A stretch of DNA of 64,000 nt from Burkholderiaceae bacterium (GCA_030158675.1 JAOASL010000006.1:1-64000), one strand, 5' to 3'. Positions 1 to 9,871 are shown, numbered from the stretch's first letter. Program-made: numbers and translations. Notes: generated by a model from the letters alone, not told the origin.

Positions 1-328
1 TATTTATTTTGCTATCTTCGATGTGGGCAAATAAAACGATGTCGGAGCCGTTTTTTCCGCTTGCGCCGGAGTTGTTCGAGAGCGTGGATCAGTGCAGGGG
101 CAGCCAAGTTATTAAAAATGTAATTTTATACTAATGATAATTTTTTGGGTGGCTTGGAGAGCGGCTGCGCAGTGATGTTTCTGAGAATGACTTTAGTCGA
201 GTAAACTGACCGATTGGTCAGGCTTCGCCTTGGCGTGAGTCGGGCACTACTGCGGTCTTGCGCCGGCCTGGCCTCCGCCGGCCAGTTCTGCCGTCGTCGC
301 TTTAGATAATCCAGATAAAAATCGCAAC
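1..328. other. AT-rich intergenic stretch at left edge
   Basis: No gene can be supported here. The first 240 bases are clearly more AT-rich than the rest of the window and include several A/T runs around 111-150. The only open frame reaching in from the left edge (third frame, ending near 136) is about 45 codons long and resembles nothing I recognise. It probably holds the promoter of the diguanylate cyclase gene that follows, but I could not pick a convincing -35/-10 pair. Confidence 0.4.
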
Positions 329-3076
329 ATGTCGCGTGGTCCTTTCGTATCTCGTTCGCTGAGCCTGGTGGCAGCAAGTGCGCTCGCGGTGAGGTACAAC
401 TCCCGGGTCGCCATGCAGGGTGAGTCGTCCGTATCGGTGCGGACCTTGGTATTGGCCGGAGCGCTGGCACGCTGGCTGTCGGTGATCCTGATCATCACCG
501 GTCTGTTTGCCGTGCCTGCCATGGCGGCCGACCGGGTGATGTTGCAGCTCAAATGGAAACACGGCTTCCAGTTCGCCGGCTATTACGCGGCGCTCGCCCA
601 GGGCTATTACGAGGAAGAAGGACTGCAGGTCGGGATCGTCGAGGCGCAGCCGGGCCTGGACACGGTCGCCCAAGTGGTCAGTGGACGTGCCCAGTATGGC
701 GTGGGCAGCAGCAGCCTGCTGCTTGCGCATGCGACCGGCAAACCCGTCGTGGCGCTGGCAGCGATCTTTCAGCATTCGCCGCTCGCGCTCGCAGTGCGCG
801 GGCCACGCCTTCGCTCCGTGCGCGAACTGGCCGGCAAGCAGGTGATGATCGCGCCCTATGCCGACGAGCTGTTCGCCTTGCTCAGGCGCTCCGGCGTCAG
901 CCGCGATCAGTTGAAGATCGTCCCGCACGATTTCGACATCCGCTCACTTATCGATGGCAGGGTGGATGCAATAAGCATCTACCTGTCCAATGAAACGGAT
1001 GCGCTGAATAACGCGAAATTTGACTATCAGATCCACTCGCCAGAGTCGGTCGGCATCGATTTCTATTCGGATGTGCTGTTTACTTCGTCGCAGGAATTGC
1101 AGTACCACCCGGATCGCGTGAGGAAGTTTCGCGCGGCCAGCCTGCGCGGCTGGCGGTATGCGCTGAATCATCCGGACGAAGTAATCGAACTGATCATGTC
1201 CCGCTATCCCGGCAGCGGCAGCCGCGCTCACCTCGCCTTCGAGGCCAATGCGCTGAAGGCGCTGATCCGGCCGGACCTGATCGAGCTGGGTCATATGAAT
1301 CCGGGCCGTTGGCGTGACATTGCCACCGTGTATGCGGAGTCCGGCGCGATGCCGGACGATTTTTCGCTGGATGGTTTTCTCTACACGCCCGACGCCGAAG
1401 CGGACCTCGATCGCCTGTATTTCCTGCTCGGCGTGGCCTTCATCGCGATCAGCCTGACCGGTGGCATCGCGCTCTACATCTACTCCATCAATCGACGCCT
1501 CAAGCGCAGCGTGAACGACCTGGAAGGCGCACGCGAAGCGCTCGAGGATGAAAAGAAAAAGCTGCTGGCCTCGGAGGAGCGGCTGACCGCGTTTGCGGAA
1601 GAGCTGAGCTTGCAGAATTCCATTCTCAAGCTGCTGCAGGACGCGGTGGCGCTGCCGGACGTGCTGCAGTCGCTCGCGCATTCGGTCGAGGCGTTGCACC
1701 CGAGGATGCTGTGCTCGATCCTGATCTTCAGCGAAGCGGATCGTGCGCTGTACCACGGCGCCGCGCCCAGCCTGCCGGATTTCTTTACCAGCGCGCTGAA
1801 CGGCTTGCCCGTCGAAGAGGGCTTCGGATCATGTGGCACGGCCGCATTCCGCAACGATCTGGTCGTGATAGAAAATATTCTGGCGCATCCGTTCTGGGAG
1901 CCGTTCCGCGAGCCTGCCGCGCGTGCCGGCCTGATGGCGTGCTGGTCGCAACCGATTCATTCGTCCGACCAAAAGCTGCTGGGCACCTTTGCCATCTATC
2001 ATCGCAATCCGAGCCATCCGACGGAAGCCGACCTCACGCTGATCCGCCATTTTTCATGGCTGGCCGGAATCGCAATCGAGAAAAGCCGTTCGTCCGAACG
2101 GATCCGGCTCAGCGAAGAGCAGTTGCGCTTCGTGCTCGAGGCCGCCGAGCTGGGCTATTGGGACTGGGATATCAAGGCGGGCACCGTGGCCCGCAATGAG
2201 CGCTGGGCGACCATGCTCGGCTATACGCTCGAGGAAATCGGGCAGACTTCATTCCGACCGACCTTCCTGGTCCATCCGGACGATGTCGAGAAAGTGCAGC
2301 GTTCGATCGATGACGTGCTGGCCGGTCGGTCGGCCGCCCACCAGACCGAGTACAGAATGCTGCACAAGGACGGGTCCGTGCGCTGGATTCTCGACCATGG
2401 CAACGTGACCCGGCGCGATGTGCAGGGCCGGCCTGCGCGAATGAGCGGCACGCACATCGACATCACCGAGCGCAAACTGGCGGAAGAACGCACCCGCCAC
2501 CTGGCTTTCTATGACCCGCTGACAGGCTTGCCGAACCGTCGCCTGCTCAGCGACCGTCTGCGGCAGACGCTCGCGGCGAACGCGCGGCATCCGCGATATG
2601 GCGCGCTAATGCTGCTCGACCTCGATAATTTCAAGCCGCTGAATGACCGTCATGGCCATGCAGCCGGCGACCAGTTGCTGGTCGAGCTGGCCCGGCGGCT
2701 GCAAACCCGCCTGCGCGCTGAAGACACCGCTGCACGGCTGGGCGGCGACGAATTCGTGGTGGTGATCAATGAGCTGGGCGACACTGAAGAGCGCGCGCGC
2801 CGGCAGGCTCTGGCCATTGCTGAAAAGATCCGCGGCGTGCTCGACGAACCTTACCTGCTGCGCGTCGGCCAGGTTGGGCGCGAGCGACAGATCGAGCATC
2901 GCTGCTCGAGCAGCATTGGTCTGGCGCTGTTCTTTGGCGCCGGTAACGACGACACGACCATCCTCCATCGCGCCGATCAGGCGATGTACCTGGCCAAGCA
3001 GGCCGGCAAGAATGCGATCCGGCTATATGACGCGCAGATACTGCCGTCGGTGAACGTGAACGACATCGCGCAGTGA
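329..3076 (+). CDS. Membrane diguanylate cyclase with NMT1/THI5-type sensor, GAF and PAS domains
   Basis: Predicted inner-membrane sensor that makes cyclic di-GMP. Domains in order: an N-terminal signal anchor (about residues 40-66), a periplasmic NMT1/THI5-like solute-binding domain (about 68-350), a transmembrane helix (about 362-388), a short coiled coil, a GAF domain (about 430-590), a PAS/PAC domain (about 595-720) and a GGDEF domain. The catalytic GGDEF motif is intact at 805-809. An RxxD inhibitory site at 796-799 (RAED) lies five residues before it, so product inhibition is expected. No EAL domain is present. The NMT1/THI5 fold is known for binding thiamine-pyrimidine-like molecules, but the ligand here is unknown. 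The start is uncertain: no good ribosome site precedes the ATG at 329, and in-frame ATG 413 or GTG 437 would give a more usual signal-peptide length. Confidence 0.88.
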   Translation: MSRGPFVSRSLSLVAASALAVRYNSRVAMQGESSVSVRTLVLAGALARWLSVILIITGLFAVPAMAADRVMLQLKWKHGFQFAGYYAALAQGYYEEEGLQVGIVEAQPGLDTVAQVVSGRAQYGVGSSSLLLAHATGKPVVALAAIFQHSPLALAVRGPRLRSVRELAGKQVMIAPYADELFALLRRSGVSRDQLKIVPHDFDIRSLIDGRVDAISIYLSNETDALNNAKFDYQIHSPESVGIDFYSDVLFTSSQELQYHPDRVRKFRAASLRGWRYALNHPDEVIELIMSRYPGSGSRAHLAFEANALKALIRPDLIELGHMNPGRWRDIATVYAESGAMPDDFSLDGFLYTPDAEADLDRLYFLLGVAFIAISLTGGIALYIYSINRRLKRSVNDLEGAREALEDEKKKLLASEERLTAFAEELSLQNSILKLLQDAVALPDVLQSLAHSVEALHPRMLCSILIFSEADRALYHGAAPSLPDFFTSALNGLPVEEGFGSCGTAAFRNDLVVIENILAHPFWEPFREPAARAGLMACWSQPIHSSDQKLLGTFAIYHRNPSHPTEADLTLIRHFSWLAGIAIEKSRSSERIRLSEEQLRFVLEAAELGYWDWDIKAGTVARNERWATMLGYTLEEIGQTSFRPTFLVHPDDVEKVQRSIDDVLAGRSAAHQTEYRMLHKDGSVRWILDHGNVTRRDVQGRPARMSGTHIDITERKLAEERTRHLAFYDPLTGLPNRRLLSDRLRQTLAANARHPRYGALMLLDLDNFKPLNDRHGHAAGDQLLVELARRLQTRLRAEDTAARLGGDEFVVVINELGDTEERARRQALAIAEKIRGVLDEPYLLRVGQVGRERQIEHRCSSSIGLALFFGAGNDDTTILHRADQAMYLAKQAGKNAIRLYDAQILPSVNVNDIAQ

Positions 3077-3182
3077 GCCGAAATCGCGAACGGCATGGTA
3101 CCTGCCGCATGCCGGCGCGCGCCACGGTCGCGGCAGCCAACGGCCGAACCGGCGCTTCAGCAAAGCCGAACCGGCGGGCGTC

Positions 3183-4148
3183 GTGCCTGACTACAATCGG
3201 AGACCGATCTTCTTGCGGTCTGCATCCTTTCTCTTGAACACCGCGCCACCACATTCCCCTCACTCGCGCCGCCTGTTTCTGGCCGGACTGCTGCTGGCCA
3301 TGCTCGGCTCGGTGCTGTTCTCTGCCAAGGGTGTGGTGGTCAAGCTGCATTACCGGCTGCATGTCGATGCAATGACGGTACTGGCGTTGCGCATGCTGCT
3401 GTCGCTGCCCTTTTTCGCGCTGGTTGCGTGGCTGCAGATGCGACGCAGCGCGTCGCTGTCGACAGCCGATCGCGGCCGCATCGTGCTGCTCGGCGTGGTC
3501 GGTTACTACCTGTCCAGCTATCTCGATTTCCTCGGACTGCAGTACATCTCGGCCGGGCTCGAGCGGCTGATCCTGTTCCTTACGCCGTCGTTCGTGCTGC
3601 TGATGTCGGTGTTCTGGCTGAAGCGGCGTGTCGGCCGCACCGAATGGCTGGCGCTGGCGATCTGCTATGGCGGCACGGTGCTGGTGTTCGTGCACGACGC
3701 GCAGTCGGGCAGCGCCAACATCTGGCTGGGCGGTGCGTTCGTGCTCGGCAGCGCGGTGTTCTACGCGCTCTATCTGCTGCTGTCGGGCGAGCTGGTGCGA
3801 CGCGTTGGCTCACTGCGGCTGGTGTCGTACGTGATGTGCGTGTCGAGCGTGATGTCGGTCGGGCAGTTTCTGCTGCTGCGACCGGCCACGGCGCTGCTGC
3901 AGTCCGCCGAGGTGTACCGGTTGTCGCTATTGAACGCAGTGTTTTGCACGGTGCTGCCGGTATTCGTGACGATGATGGGAATTGCCCGCGTCGGCGCACC
4001 GGTGGCGTCGCTGGCAGGCATGATCGGCCCGGTGTCGGTGCTGTTCCTCGCCGCCTGGTTGCTCGGCGAGCCGATTACGGCGATACAGCTGGCCGGCACG
4101 GCGCTGGTGCTGTCTGGTATGGGCTTGCTGTCGACAAAGAAGCAATGA
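3183..4148 (+). CDS. EamA/DMT-family transporter
   Basis: Integral membrane protein of about 320 residues with roughly ten hydrophobic segments in two EamA repeats, the usual layout of drug/metabolite transporters that export amino acids, metabolites or drugs. The first helix carries the typical stretch ending in SAKGVVVKL, and the end of the second repeat has the family-like LLGEPI motif. The substrate cannot be told from sequence. The longest frame starts at a GTG at 3183 with no clear ribosome site. A TTG at 3234 is an alternative that would place the start just before the first helix. It stands alone between the diguanylate cyclase and cysK on the same strand. Confidence 0.82.
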   Translation: MPDYNRRPIFLRSASFLLNTAPPHSPHSRRLFLAGLLLAMLGSVLFSAKGVVVKLHYRLHVDAMTVLALRMLLSLPFFALVAWLQMRRSASLSTADRGRIVLLGVVGYYLSSYLDFLGLQYISAGLERLILFLTPSFVLLMSVFWLKRRVGRTEWLALAICYGGTVLVFVHDAQSGSANIWLGGAFVLGSAVFYALYLLLSGELVRRVGSLRLVSYVMCVSSVMSVGQFLLLRPATALLQSAEVYRLSLLNAVFCTVLPVFVTMMGIARVGAPVASLAGMIGPVSVLFLAAWLLGEPITAIQLAGTALVLSGMGLLSTKKQ

Positions 4149-4275
4149 GCGCCAGGTCCGGTATGCGTGGTTGCGGTAACGCTGGCCTGCTGCTCGGCTA
4201 AAATCGCGCTGCCACCGATCATGTCTGTGATCGTTGCTGCTCCTCCCGTAAAACAACAGATAAATCGAGGGATTC

Positions 4276-5247
<972 letters not shown>

Positions 5248-5295
5248 GGCGCTTGTCCGGCGGCCGACCGGCCGCCGTTTCAGCGCGGCGATGCC

Positions 5296-6207
5296 TCAGG
5301 CGTCCGTCGCCATCGCGAGGTCGTCGAGCATCATGTCAATCAGGTCGCGTGCGAAGCTCGGCAGCTGATCAATGCTTCTCACGCAGATCGACATCTTGCG
5401 CAGTGACCACGGATCGCTGAGCCGCGAAATGCGGATGCGCATCGACTTCTCATAGCGGCGCGCCGAGGATTCCGGCACGATGCCGATCGCCACGTTCGCT
5501 TCGATGATCCGGCAGGCCGCCTCGAAATTACCGACGCGAATGCGCGTGCGCAGCGTGCGATGGCTCTCGTTGGCGACTTGCGCGAGGAAGGTGCTGATTG
5601 CGCTGCCTTCGTGCAGGCAAACCTGGTCGTACTTCAGCGTGCGTACATAATCGATTTCGCCCGCATCGTTGAGCTCATGGTCGGGCGACGTGACCACCAC
5701 CAGCCGGTCGTCGCGATACGGGATCACTTCCAGCTCTTCCGCGCGCACGTCGCCGGCGACGATGCCGATATCGGCTGCGCCGTCGCATACGGCGCGCACA
5801 ATGTCCGGGCTCAGCCGCTCGCGCAGGTCGACATCGACATCGGGATGCGTCGCCAGGAAGGCCGGCAGGATGGCCGGAATGAAGTCGGTGGTCGCGATCG
5901 TATTCGCCTGCAGCCGCAGCGTGCCCTTGATGCCGCGCACGAACTGGTGCAGCTCGCCGCACATGCGCTCAAGCTTCTGATTGACCTCGCGCGAGTAGCG
6001 GAGCACGACATCGCCGGCCGGCGTCAGGGTCAGGCCCTGCGCGGTGCGGTGAAACAGCTTAAGCCCCAAGCTTTCCTCGAAGCGCTTGAGCCGCGAACTG
6101 GCCGCCGGCAGTGAAAGGCAGGCGCGCTCTGCGCCTGCGGTAAGGCTGTGCATCTCCGCAATGTGCGTCAGCAGCCGCATGTCGGTGAAATCGAAATGCA
6201 TGCCCAT
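5296..6207 (-). CDS. LysR-family transcriptional regulator
   Basis: 303-residue DNA-binding regulator. Residues about 5-65 form the winged helix-turn-helix typical of LysR (LTAGAERACLSLPAASSRLKR...LGLKLFHR), followed by a linker helix and a type-2 periplasmic-binding-like effector domain. The ATG at 6207 follows GGAGAG in the right orientation. No divergent structural gene is close: the next gene upstream is the small HTH gene more than 500 bases away. The usual clue to its target is therefore missing, and its effector is unknown. Confidence 0.9.
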   Translation of the reverse strand: MGMHFDFTDMRLLTHIAEMHSLTAGAERACLSLPAASSRLKRFEESLGLKLFHRTAQGLTLTPAGDVVLRYSREVNQKLERMCGELHQFVRGIKGTLRLQANTIATTDFIPAILPAFLATHPDVDVDLRERLSPDIVRAVCDGAADIGIVAGDVRAEELEVIPYRDDRLVVVTSPDHELNDAGEIDYVRTLKYDQVCLHEGSAISTFLAQVANESHRTLRTRIRVGNFEAACRIIEANVAIGIVPESSARRYEKSMRIRISRLSDPWSLRKMSICVRSIDQLPSFARDLIDMMLDDLAMATDA

Positions 6208-6710
6208 CGGTTGTCTCTCCGGCTCTCGTCATTCTGTGACGTGTTGGTTTTATTCCGCACGCGCTCAAGCGGCCTGGCCGACATCGAGTCTGATGCCGTG
6301 GCCCGCTCTTCGGGCGCGCCGTCGTCGACGGGTAGGGACGATAGCGCTGTGCGGCTGGGGTTTGAGCGAACTATAAATGCCGGGAGCCTGCATGACAAAT
6401 GACGGTAATTTGCCTTTGCCAAATGATTCATTCGGAATGACTGAAGCGTCCAGAATTCTACGGATGGGACATTTTCCATCTGGGCGGTGTGGCTCTTTCC
6501 ACTCTAAATCCCCCTTTCGGAAAACGAGATTTTCAGCACCGGGGGCGCTGCATACGATGCGAGTGCAAGTGGAAGCAGGAAGCAAAGAATGTGAAGACGC
6601 GGGCGCGGGTTGGACGTGCCGGCACCTCTTCGCAATCTCCGGTTGGTCTTGGCTCCCGCAGGATGGCCATCTTGTGGGAGCTTTTTTCGCAGTCGAACAG
6701 AGGAACAGCA
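6208..6710. other. 500-base intergenic region with possible leader RNA
   Basis: No protein gene could be supported. The stretch contains the promoter side of the minus-strand LysR gene, a short AATGA-T-TCATT palindrome around 6420-6435, and toward the right a segment that ends in a clear Rho-independent terminator (6652-6687) only 24 bases before the small HTH gene. A transcript that starts in this region and stops at that terminator would be a leader or small RNA. I did not recognise a known riboswitch or RNA family. Confidence 0.45.
6652..6687 (+). terminator. Rho-independent terminator in leader of the HTH gene
   Basis: GCTCCCGCA at 6652-6660 pairs with TGTGGGAGC at 6673-6681, one G-T wobble in nine pairs, followed directly by six T residues. 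It lies upstream of, and on the same strand as, the small HTH gene whose ATG is at 6711. It can therefore only end a leader or an independent small RNA. Confidence 0.7.
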
Positions 6711-6980
6711 ATGAATGCAGCAATCCGGCGCGAAGCATTTTCGGACCGGTTAAGGATGGCCCTCGCCTGGGCGGGCTACCCGGCCAACAGCAAGCGTGAA
6801 TTTCATGCCGAATTCAATCGGCGCTACGCAGGCAAGCCGCTGTCGCTGGCGTCGGTGTATCGCTGGGTCGATGCCGATGCTTATCCGACGGAAGACAAAC
6901 TATCCGTCATCGCCGGCATGCTGGGTGTGTCGCCGCAATGGCTGCGGCACGGCATGGGCGAGCCGGACTGCCTGGTTTGA
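6711..6980 (+). CDS. Small XRE-like helix-turn-helix protein
   Basis: 89-residue cytoplasmic protein, probably a DNA-binding regulator. The segment at about residues 26-80 (EFNRRYAGKPLSLASVYRWV, then EDKLSVIAGMLGVSPQWLRHG) has the spacing of a Cro/cI-type helix-turn-helix in which a conditional-start tract replaces the usual first helix. It resembles small regulators seen in betaproteobacteria and prophages. The ATG at 6711 is chosen because GAGGAACAGCA gives a ribosome site directly before it; the longer open frame crosses the terminator at 6652-6687. Target and role are unknown. Confidence 0.7.
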   Translation: MNAAIRREAFSDRLRMALAWAGYPANSKREFHAEFNRRYAGKPLSLASVYRWVDADAYPTEDKLSVIAGMLGVSPQWLRHGMGEPDCLV

Positions 6981-6999
6981 GCAGTCCGGCGCACGGCGT

Positions 7000-7839
7000 T
7001 TACAGCTCGCGCGCGATGCGCAGGCCGACAAACTCGTAGCGGCTGGTGGTCGAGTAGCGGAAGCGCGCGGCCGGGCGCAGGAACTGCGGCAGGTTTACCC
7101 ACGAGCCGCCGCGCACGACACGCAGGTCGCAGTCGCCGCCGGTCTGGGCACTGCCGTCTGCCGGCGCGTCCTCGTAATGCGAGCGCCAGCAGTCGTCCGT
7201 CCTTTCCCAGACATTGCCGAGCATGTCGTGCAGTCCGAAGGCGTTCGGTGCGCGTGAGCCGACCGGATGGCTGTGTCCGTCCGAATTCCCGCGGAACCAT
7301 GCATGCTGCGGCAGTTGCGCCGGATCGTCGCCAAATGGGAAGGTGAGTGCGCTGCCGGCACGCGCCGCGTATTCCCATTCGGCTTCCGTCGGCAGCCGAT
7401 ACTTGTGGCCGGTGCGCTCGCTTAAGCGGCGCAGGAACTCCTGCGCATCTTCCCAGCTGACATTCTCCACCGGCAGTTGTTCGCCCAGCGCGGTGCTCGG
7501 GTTGTCGCCCATGAATGCAACCCACTCGGCCTGGGTGATTTCATAGGTGCCGATGGCAAAGGCGCGAATGCTGACCTGGTGTTGCGGCTGCTCTTCGAAC
7601 TCGCCAACGTACTTCAGCGCCTCTTCCGACAGGCCGGCTGTCTTCACTTCAGGCGAGCCCATGACCAGGGTTCCGGCCGGCAGGCTCGTCATTTCGGGGC
7701 AGGTCGCGCAATCGCGGAAGGTGCGCGGCTGCGACTGACTGAACTGTGGTGCGGCGACCAGAAAGGTCGCCATTAGCGCAGTGCAAAAAAATGTCGGTGA
7801 CAGTGGGCGCATCAATGAAAGGAGATTAGTTCGTTTCAT
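7000..7839 (-). CDS. Exported SUMF1/FGE-fold protein, no catalytic cysteines
   Basis: 279 residues with an N-terminal signal peptide (hydrophobic stretch to about residue 36) and a complete formylglycine-generating-enzyme-type (SUMF1) domain. Recognisable family motifs are MGSPE, EITQAEWVAFM, PVENVSWEDAQEFLRRL, YRLPTEAEWEYAAR, DMLGNVWER and VVRGGSWVN, ending in FVGLRIA. In true sulfatase-activating enzymes the stretch after RGGS carries two active-site cysteines. Here it reads VNLPQFLRPAARF with none, so sulfatase activation is unlikely and a binding or structural role fits better. It is divergent from the PQQ alcohol dehydrogenase across a 198-base region holding a strong palindrome, which suggests shared control. 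Confidence 0.85.
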   Translation of the reverse strand: MKRTNLLSLMRPLSPTFFCTALMATFLVAAPQFSQSQPRTFRDCATCPEMTSLPAGTLVMGSPEVKTAGLSEEALKYVGEFEEQPQHQVSIRAFAIGTYEITQAEWVAFMGDNPSTALGEQLPVENVSWEDAQEFLRRLSERTGHKYRLPTEAEWEYAARAGSALTFPFGDDPAQLPQHAWFRGNSDGHSHPVGSRAPNAFGLHDMLGNVWERTDDCWRSHYEDAPADGSAQTGGDCDLRVVRGGSWVNLPQFLRPAARFRYSTTSRYEFVGLRIAREL

Positions 7840-7882
7840 GGGATTTGTGTTTTATCTTGCAGTGCGGGGTGGAGTAATTTCT

Positions 7883-7908
7883 TTTTTTTGATACGAGTAT
7901 CAAAAAAA
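7883..7908. promoter_or_regulatory. Perfect palindrome between divergent genes (candidate operator)
   Basis: Core TGATAC-GA-GTATCA at 7889-7902, extended by T and A runs to 12-base perfect arms. It lies between the divergent SUMF1-like and alcohol dehydrogenase genes, 28 bases before the proposed -35 of the latter. No gene ends here, so a terminator role is unlikely, and a regulator-binding site is the simplest reading. Confidence 0.5.
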
Positions 7909-7936
7909 TAAAAAGTAGATGTTCATTGCAGGTGAA

Positions 7937-7964
7937 TTGACTTTACGTGAGGCAAGTGTAGATT
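7937..7964 (+). promoter_or_regulatory. Candidate sigma-70 promoter of alcohol dehydrogenase
   Basis: TTGACT at 7937-7942 and TAGATT at 7959-7964 with a 16-base spacer, about 70 bases before the start codon. The leader then carries a strong ribosome site. Confidence 0.4.
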
Positions 7965-8037
7965 CACGCAGGCCGACTTGCATATGAAATGTTTGACGGT
8001 CACCCGCAATACACATACCACTAAGGGGGAGATAAAT

Positions 8038-9855
8038 ATGCCCATGAAGCAAATTAAACCGTTCGCCAGCCTGGGAGCGGTCATCGCAGGAGCCATGGTA
8101 TCGGCTTCCGCGTTCGCCGGCGATGTCACGTCTGACCGGATCGCTAGCAGCGAAAAAGAGCCGCAAAACTGGCTCAACCATCACGGCAACCTGGAAGCGC
8201 ATCGCTTTTCGGGTCTTGACCAGATCAACGCCTCGAACGTGAAGAAGTTGAAAGTCGCGTTCACCTGGGCCATGGGCGGCACTCAGGGCGGCGGCAAAGA
8301 GATCATCCAGTACAAGTACGCCGGCCTCGAAGGCACGCCGGTGGCCGAAGACGGCTTCATGTACATCACGACCGGCTGGGGCGTTGTTACCAAGCTGGAC
8401 GTCCGTGGCGGCTCGCCACGCATGGTCTGGCAGTTCAACCCGGCTGCTGATCCGGACTACGCGACCACGGTCGCCTGCTGCGGCATCAACAACCGCGGTG
8501 CAGTCCTGGCAGGCAACATGGTGATTTCTCCCGTCGTTGACGGCCGTATCGTTGCTCTGAACAAGACCGACGGTTCGAAGGTCTGGGAAGCGCAAGTCGC
8601 TGATCCGGGCAAGAGCGAAACCATCACCGGCGCACCACTGATCGTCAAGGACATGGTCGTCACCGGCATGGCTGGCGCCGAATACGGCGTGCGCGGCTGG
8701 ATCGAAGCACTCGACCTGAAGACTGGCAAGCGTCGCTGGCGCACTTACACGATTCCTGGCCCGGGCGAACCTGGCCATGAAACGTGGAAAGACAAGCACG
8801 GCGCATGGAAGACCGGCGGCGGCTCGACCTGGGTGACCGGTTCGTACGACCCGGAACTCAACGTGATCGTCTGGGGCACCGCTAACCCGGGTCCTGACTG
8901 GGATAACGCATACCGTCCTGGCGACAACCTGTGGACCGACTCGACCCTCGCGTTCGATGCGGACACCGGCAAAATCAAGTGGGGCTTCCAGCACACGCCA
9001 AACGATCCGTACGACTATGACTCGGTCAGCGAAAACACTTTCGTCGACACGCAGATCAACGGTTCGTTCCGTCGCGCGACCCTGCATGCCAACCGTAACG
9101 GCTACGCTTACGCACTGGATCGCAAGACCGGTGAGCCGCTGTGGTGCACGCAGTTCGTTGACGAGCTGAACTGGTCGGGTGGTCTGGATGCCAAGTGCAA
9201 GCCAAAGACCTATGATCCGAAGAAGGATGTCCAGTCCTATGTTGCCGGTACGGCAGCTGGCCGCGGTACCGCGACCAAAGGCCGTGGCACGCTGGAAGGC
9301 GTTCTGCGTCCTGGCCACATGGGTGGCAAGAACTGGCCGCCGACCACTTACAGCCCGCAGACGAATCGGTACTACATTCCGACGATCGACGGCTGCAACA
9401 AGGCGTTTGCTGAAGTCACCGAGCCTGGCTCGCTGAAAGGCCGTGCACTGTTCCTGGGTGGCGCGCCGTTCTCGACCTTCGACGATCCTGAGTGCGGCCG
9501 TATCACCGGCTCCATCACGGCGATCGACGTGACAACCGGTAAGGTTGTGAAGAAGCACACGACCAAGCACCCGCAACTGGGTGGCCTGCTGTCGACGGCT
9601 GGTGGTCTGGTGTTCTCCGGCTACGCTGAAGGCGAAGTCGTGGCACTCGACGCAACGACCCTGGAAGAGCTGTGGAAGTTCGAAACCGGTTCCGCTATCA
9701 ACGCGCCACCGATGAGCTTCATGGCAGGTGGCAAGCAGTACGTCGCGATCGAAGTCGGTCTCGGCGGTGCATGGCCGCAGTGGTTCATCAGCGCGACGCC
9801 TGACCTGAAGTACCAGGTGCCGAGCAACATTCTGTACGTGTTCGCACTCGATTAA
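8038..9855 (+). CDS. PQQ-dependent alcohol (methanol/ethanol-type) dehydrogenase
   Basis: Periplasmic quinoprotein of 605 residues that oxidises alcohols and passes electrons to a cytochrome c. A signal peptide ends near AFAGD. The propeller shows the family hallmark of adjacent cysteines (C147-C148 in VACCGINNRG), which form a disulfide over PQQ, and repeated W-motif blades. The active-site region reads LAFDADTGKIKW with D307 as likely catalytic base and a second Asp at 309. An Asp two residues after the catalytic one is used as a marker of lanthanide-dependent enzymes, but I could not align it rigorously. The ATG at 8038 follows AAGGGGGAG, a very strong ribosome site. Codon choice is more T-ending than in neighbours, consistent with high expression. 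The cytochrome gene follows after a terminator. Confidence 0.9.
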   Translation: MPMKQIKPFASLGAVIAGAMVSASAFAGDVTSDRIASSEKEPQNWLNHHGNLEAHRFSGLDQINASNVKKLKVAFTWAMGGTQGGGKEIIQYKYAGLEGTPVAEDGFMYITTGWGVVTKLDVRGGSPRMVWQFNPAADPDYATTVACCGINNRGAVLAGNMVISPVVDGRIVALNKTDGSKVWEAQVADPGKSETITGAPLIVKDMVVTGMAGAEYGVRGWIEALDLKTGKRRWRTYTIPGPGEPGHETWKDKHGAWKTGGGSTWVTGSYDPELNVIVWGTANPGPDWDNAYRPGDNLWTDSTLAFDADTGKIKWGFQHTPNDPYDYDSVSENTFVDTQINGSFRRATLHANRNGYAYALDRKTGEPLWCTQFVDELNWSGGLDAKCKPKTYDPKKDVQSYVAGTAAGRGTATKGRGTLEGVLRPGHMGGKNWPPTTYSPQTNRYYIPTIDGCNKAFAEVTEPGSLKGRALFLGGAPFSTFDDPECGRITGSITAIDVTTGKVVKKHTTKHPQLGGLLSTAGGLVFSGYAEGEVVALDATTLEELWKFETGSAINAPPMSFMAGGKQYVAIEVGLGGAWPQWFISATPDLKYQVPSNILYVFALD

Positions 9856-9871
9856 TCGACGTGTGAATAAT

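Noticed and set aside
5296-6207. CysB regulator of cysK
   Set aside because: The LysR protein is convergent, not divergent, and lacks the sequence features of CysB. No link beyond adjacency is visible.
6489-6710. N-terminal extension of the small HTH gene from 6489
   Set aside because: It would translate through a Rho-independent terminator, has no similarity to anything, and a good ribosome site lies before the ATG at 6711.
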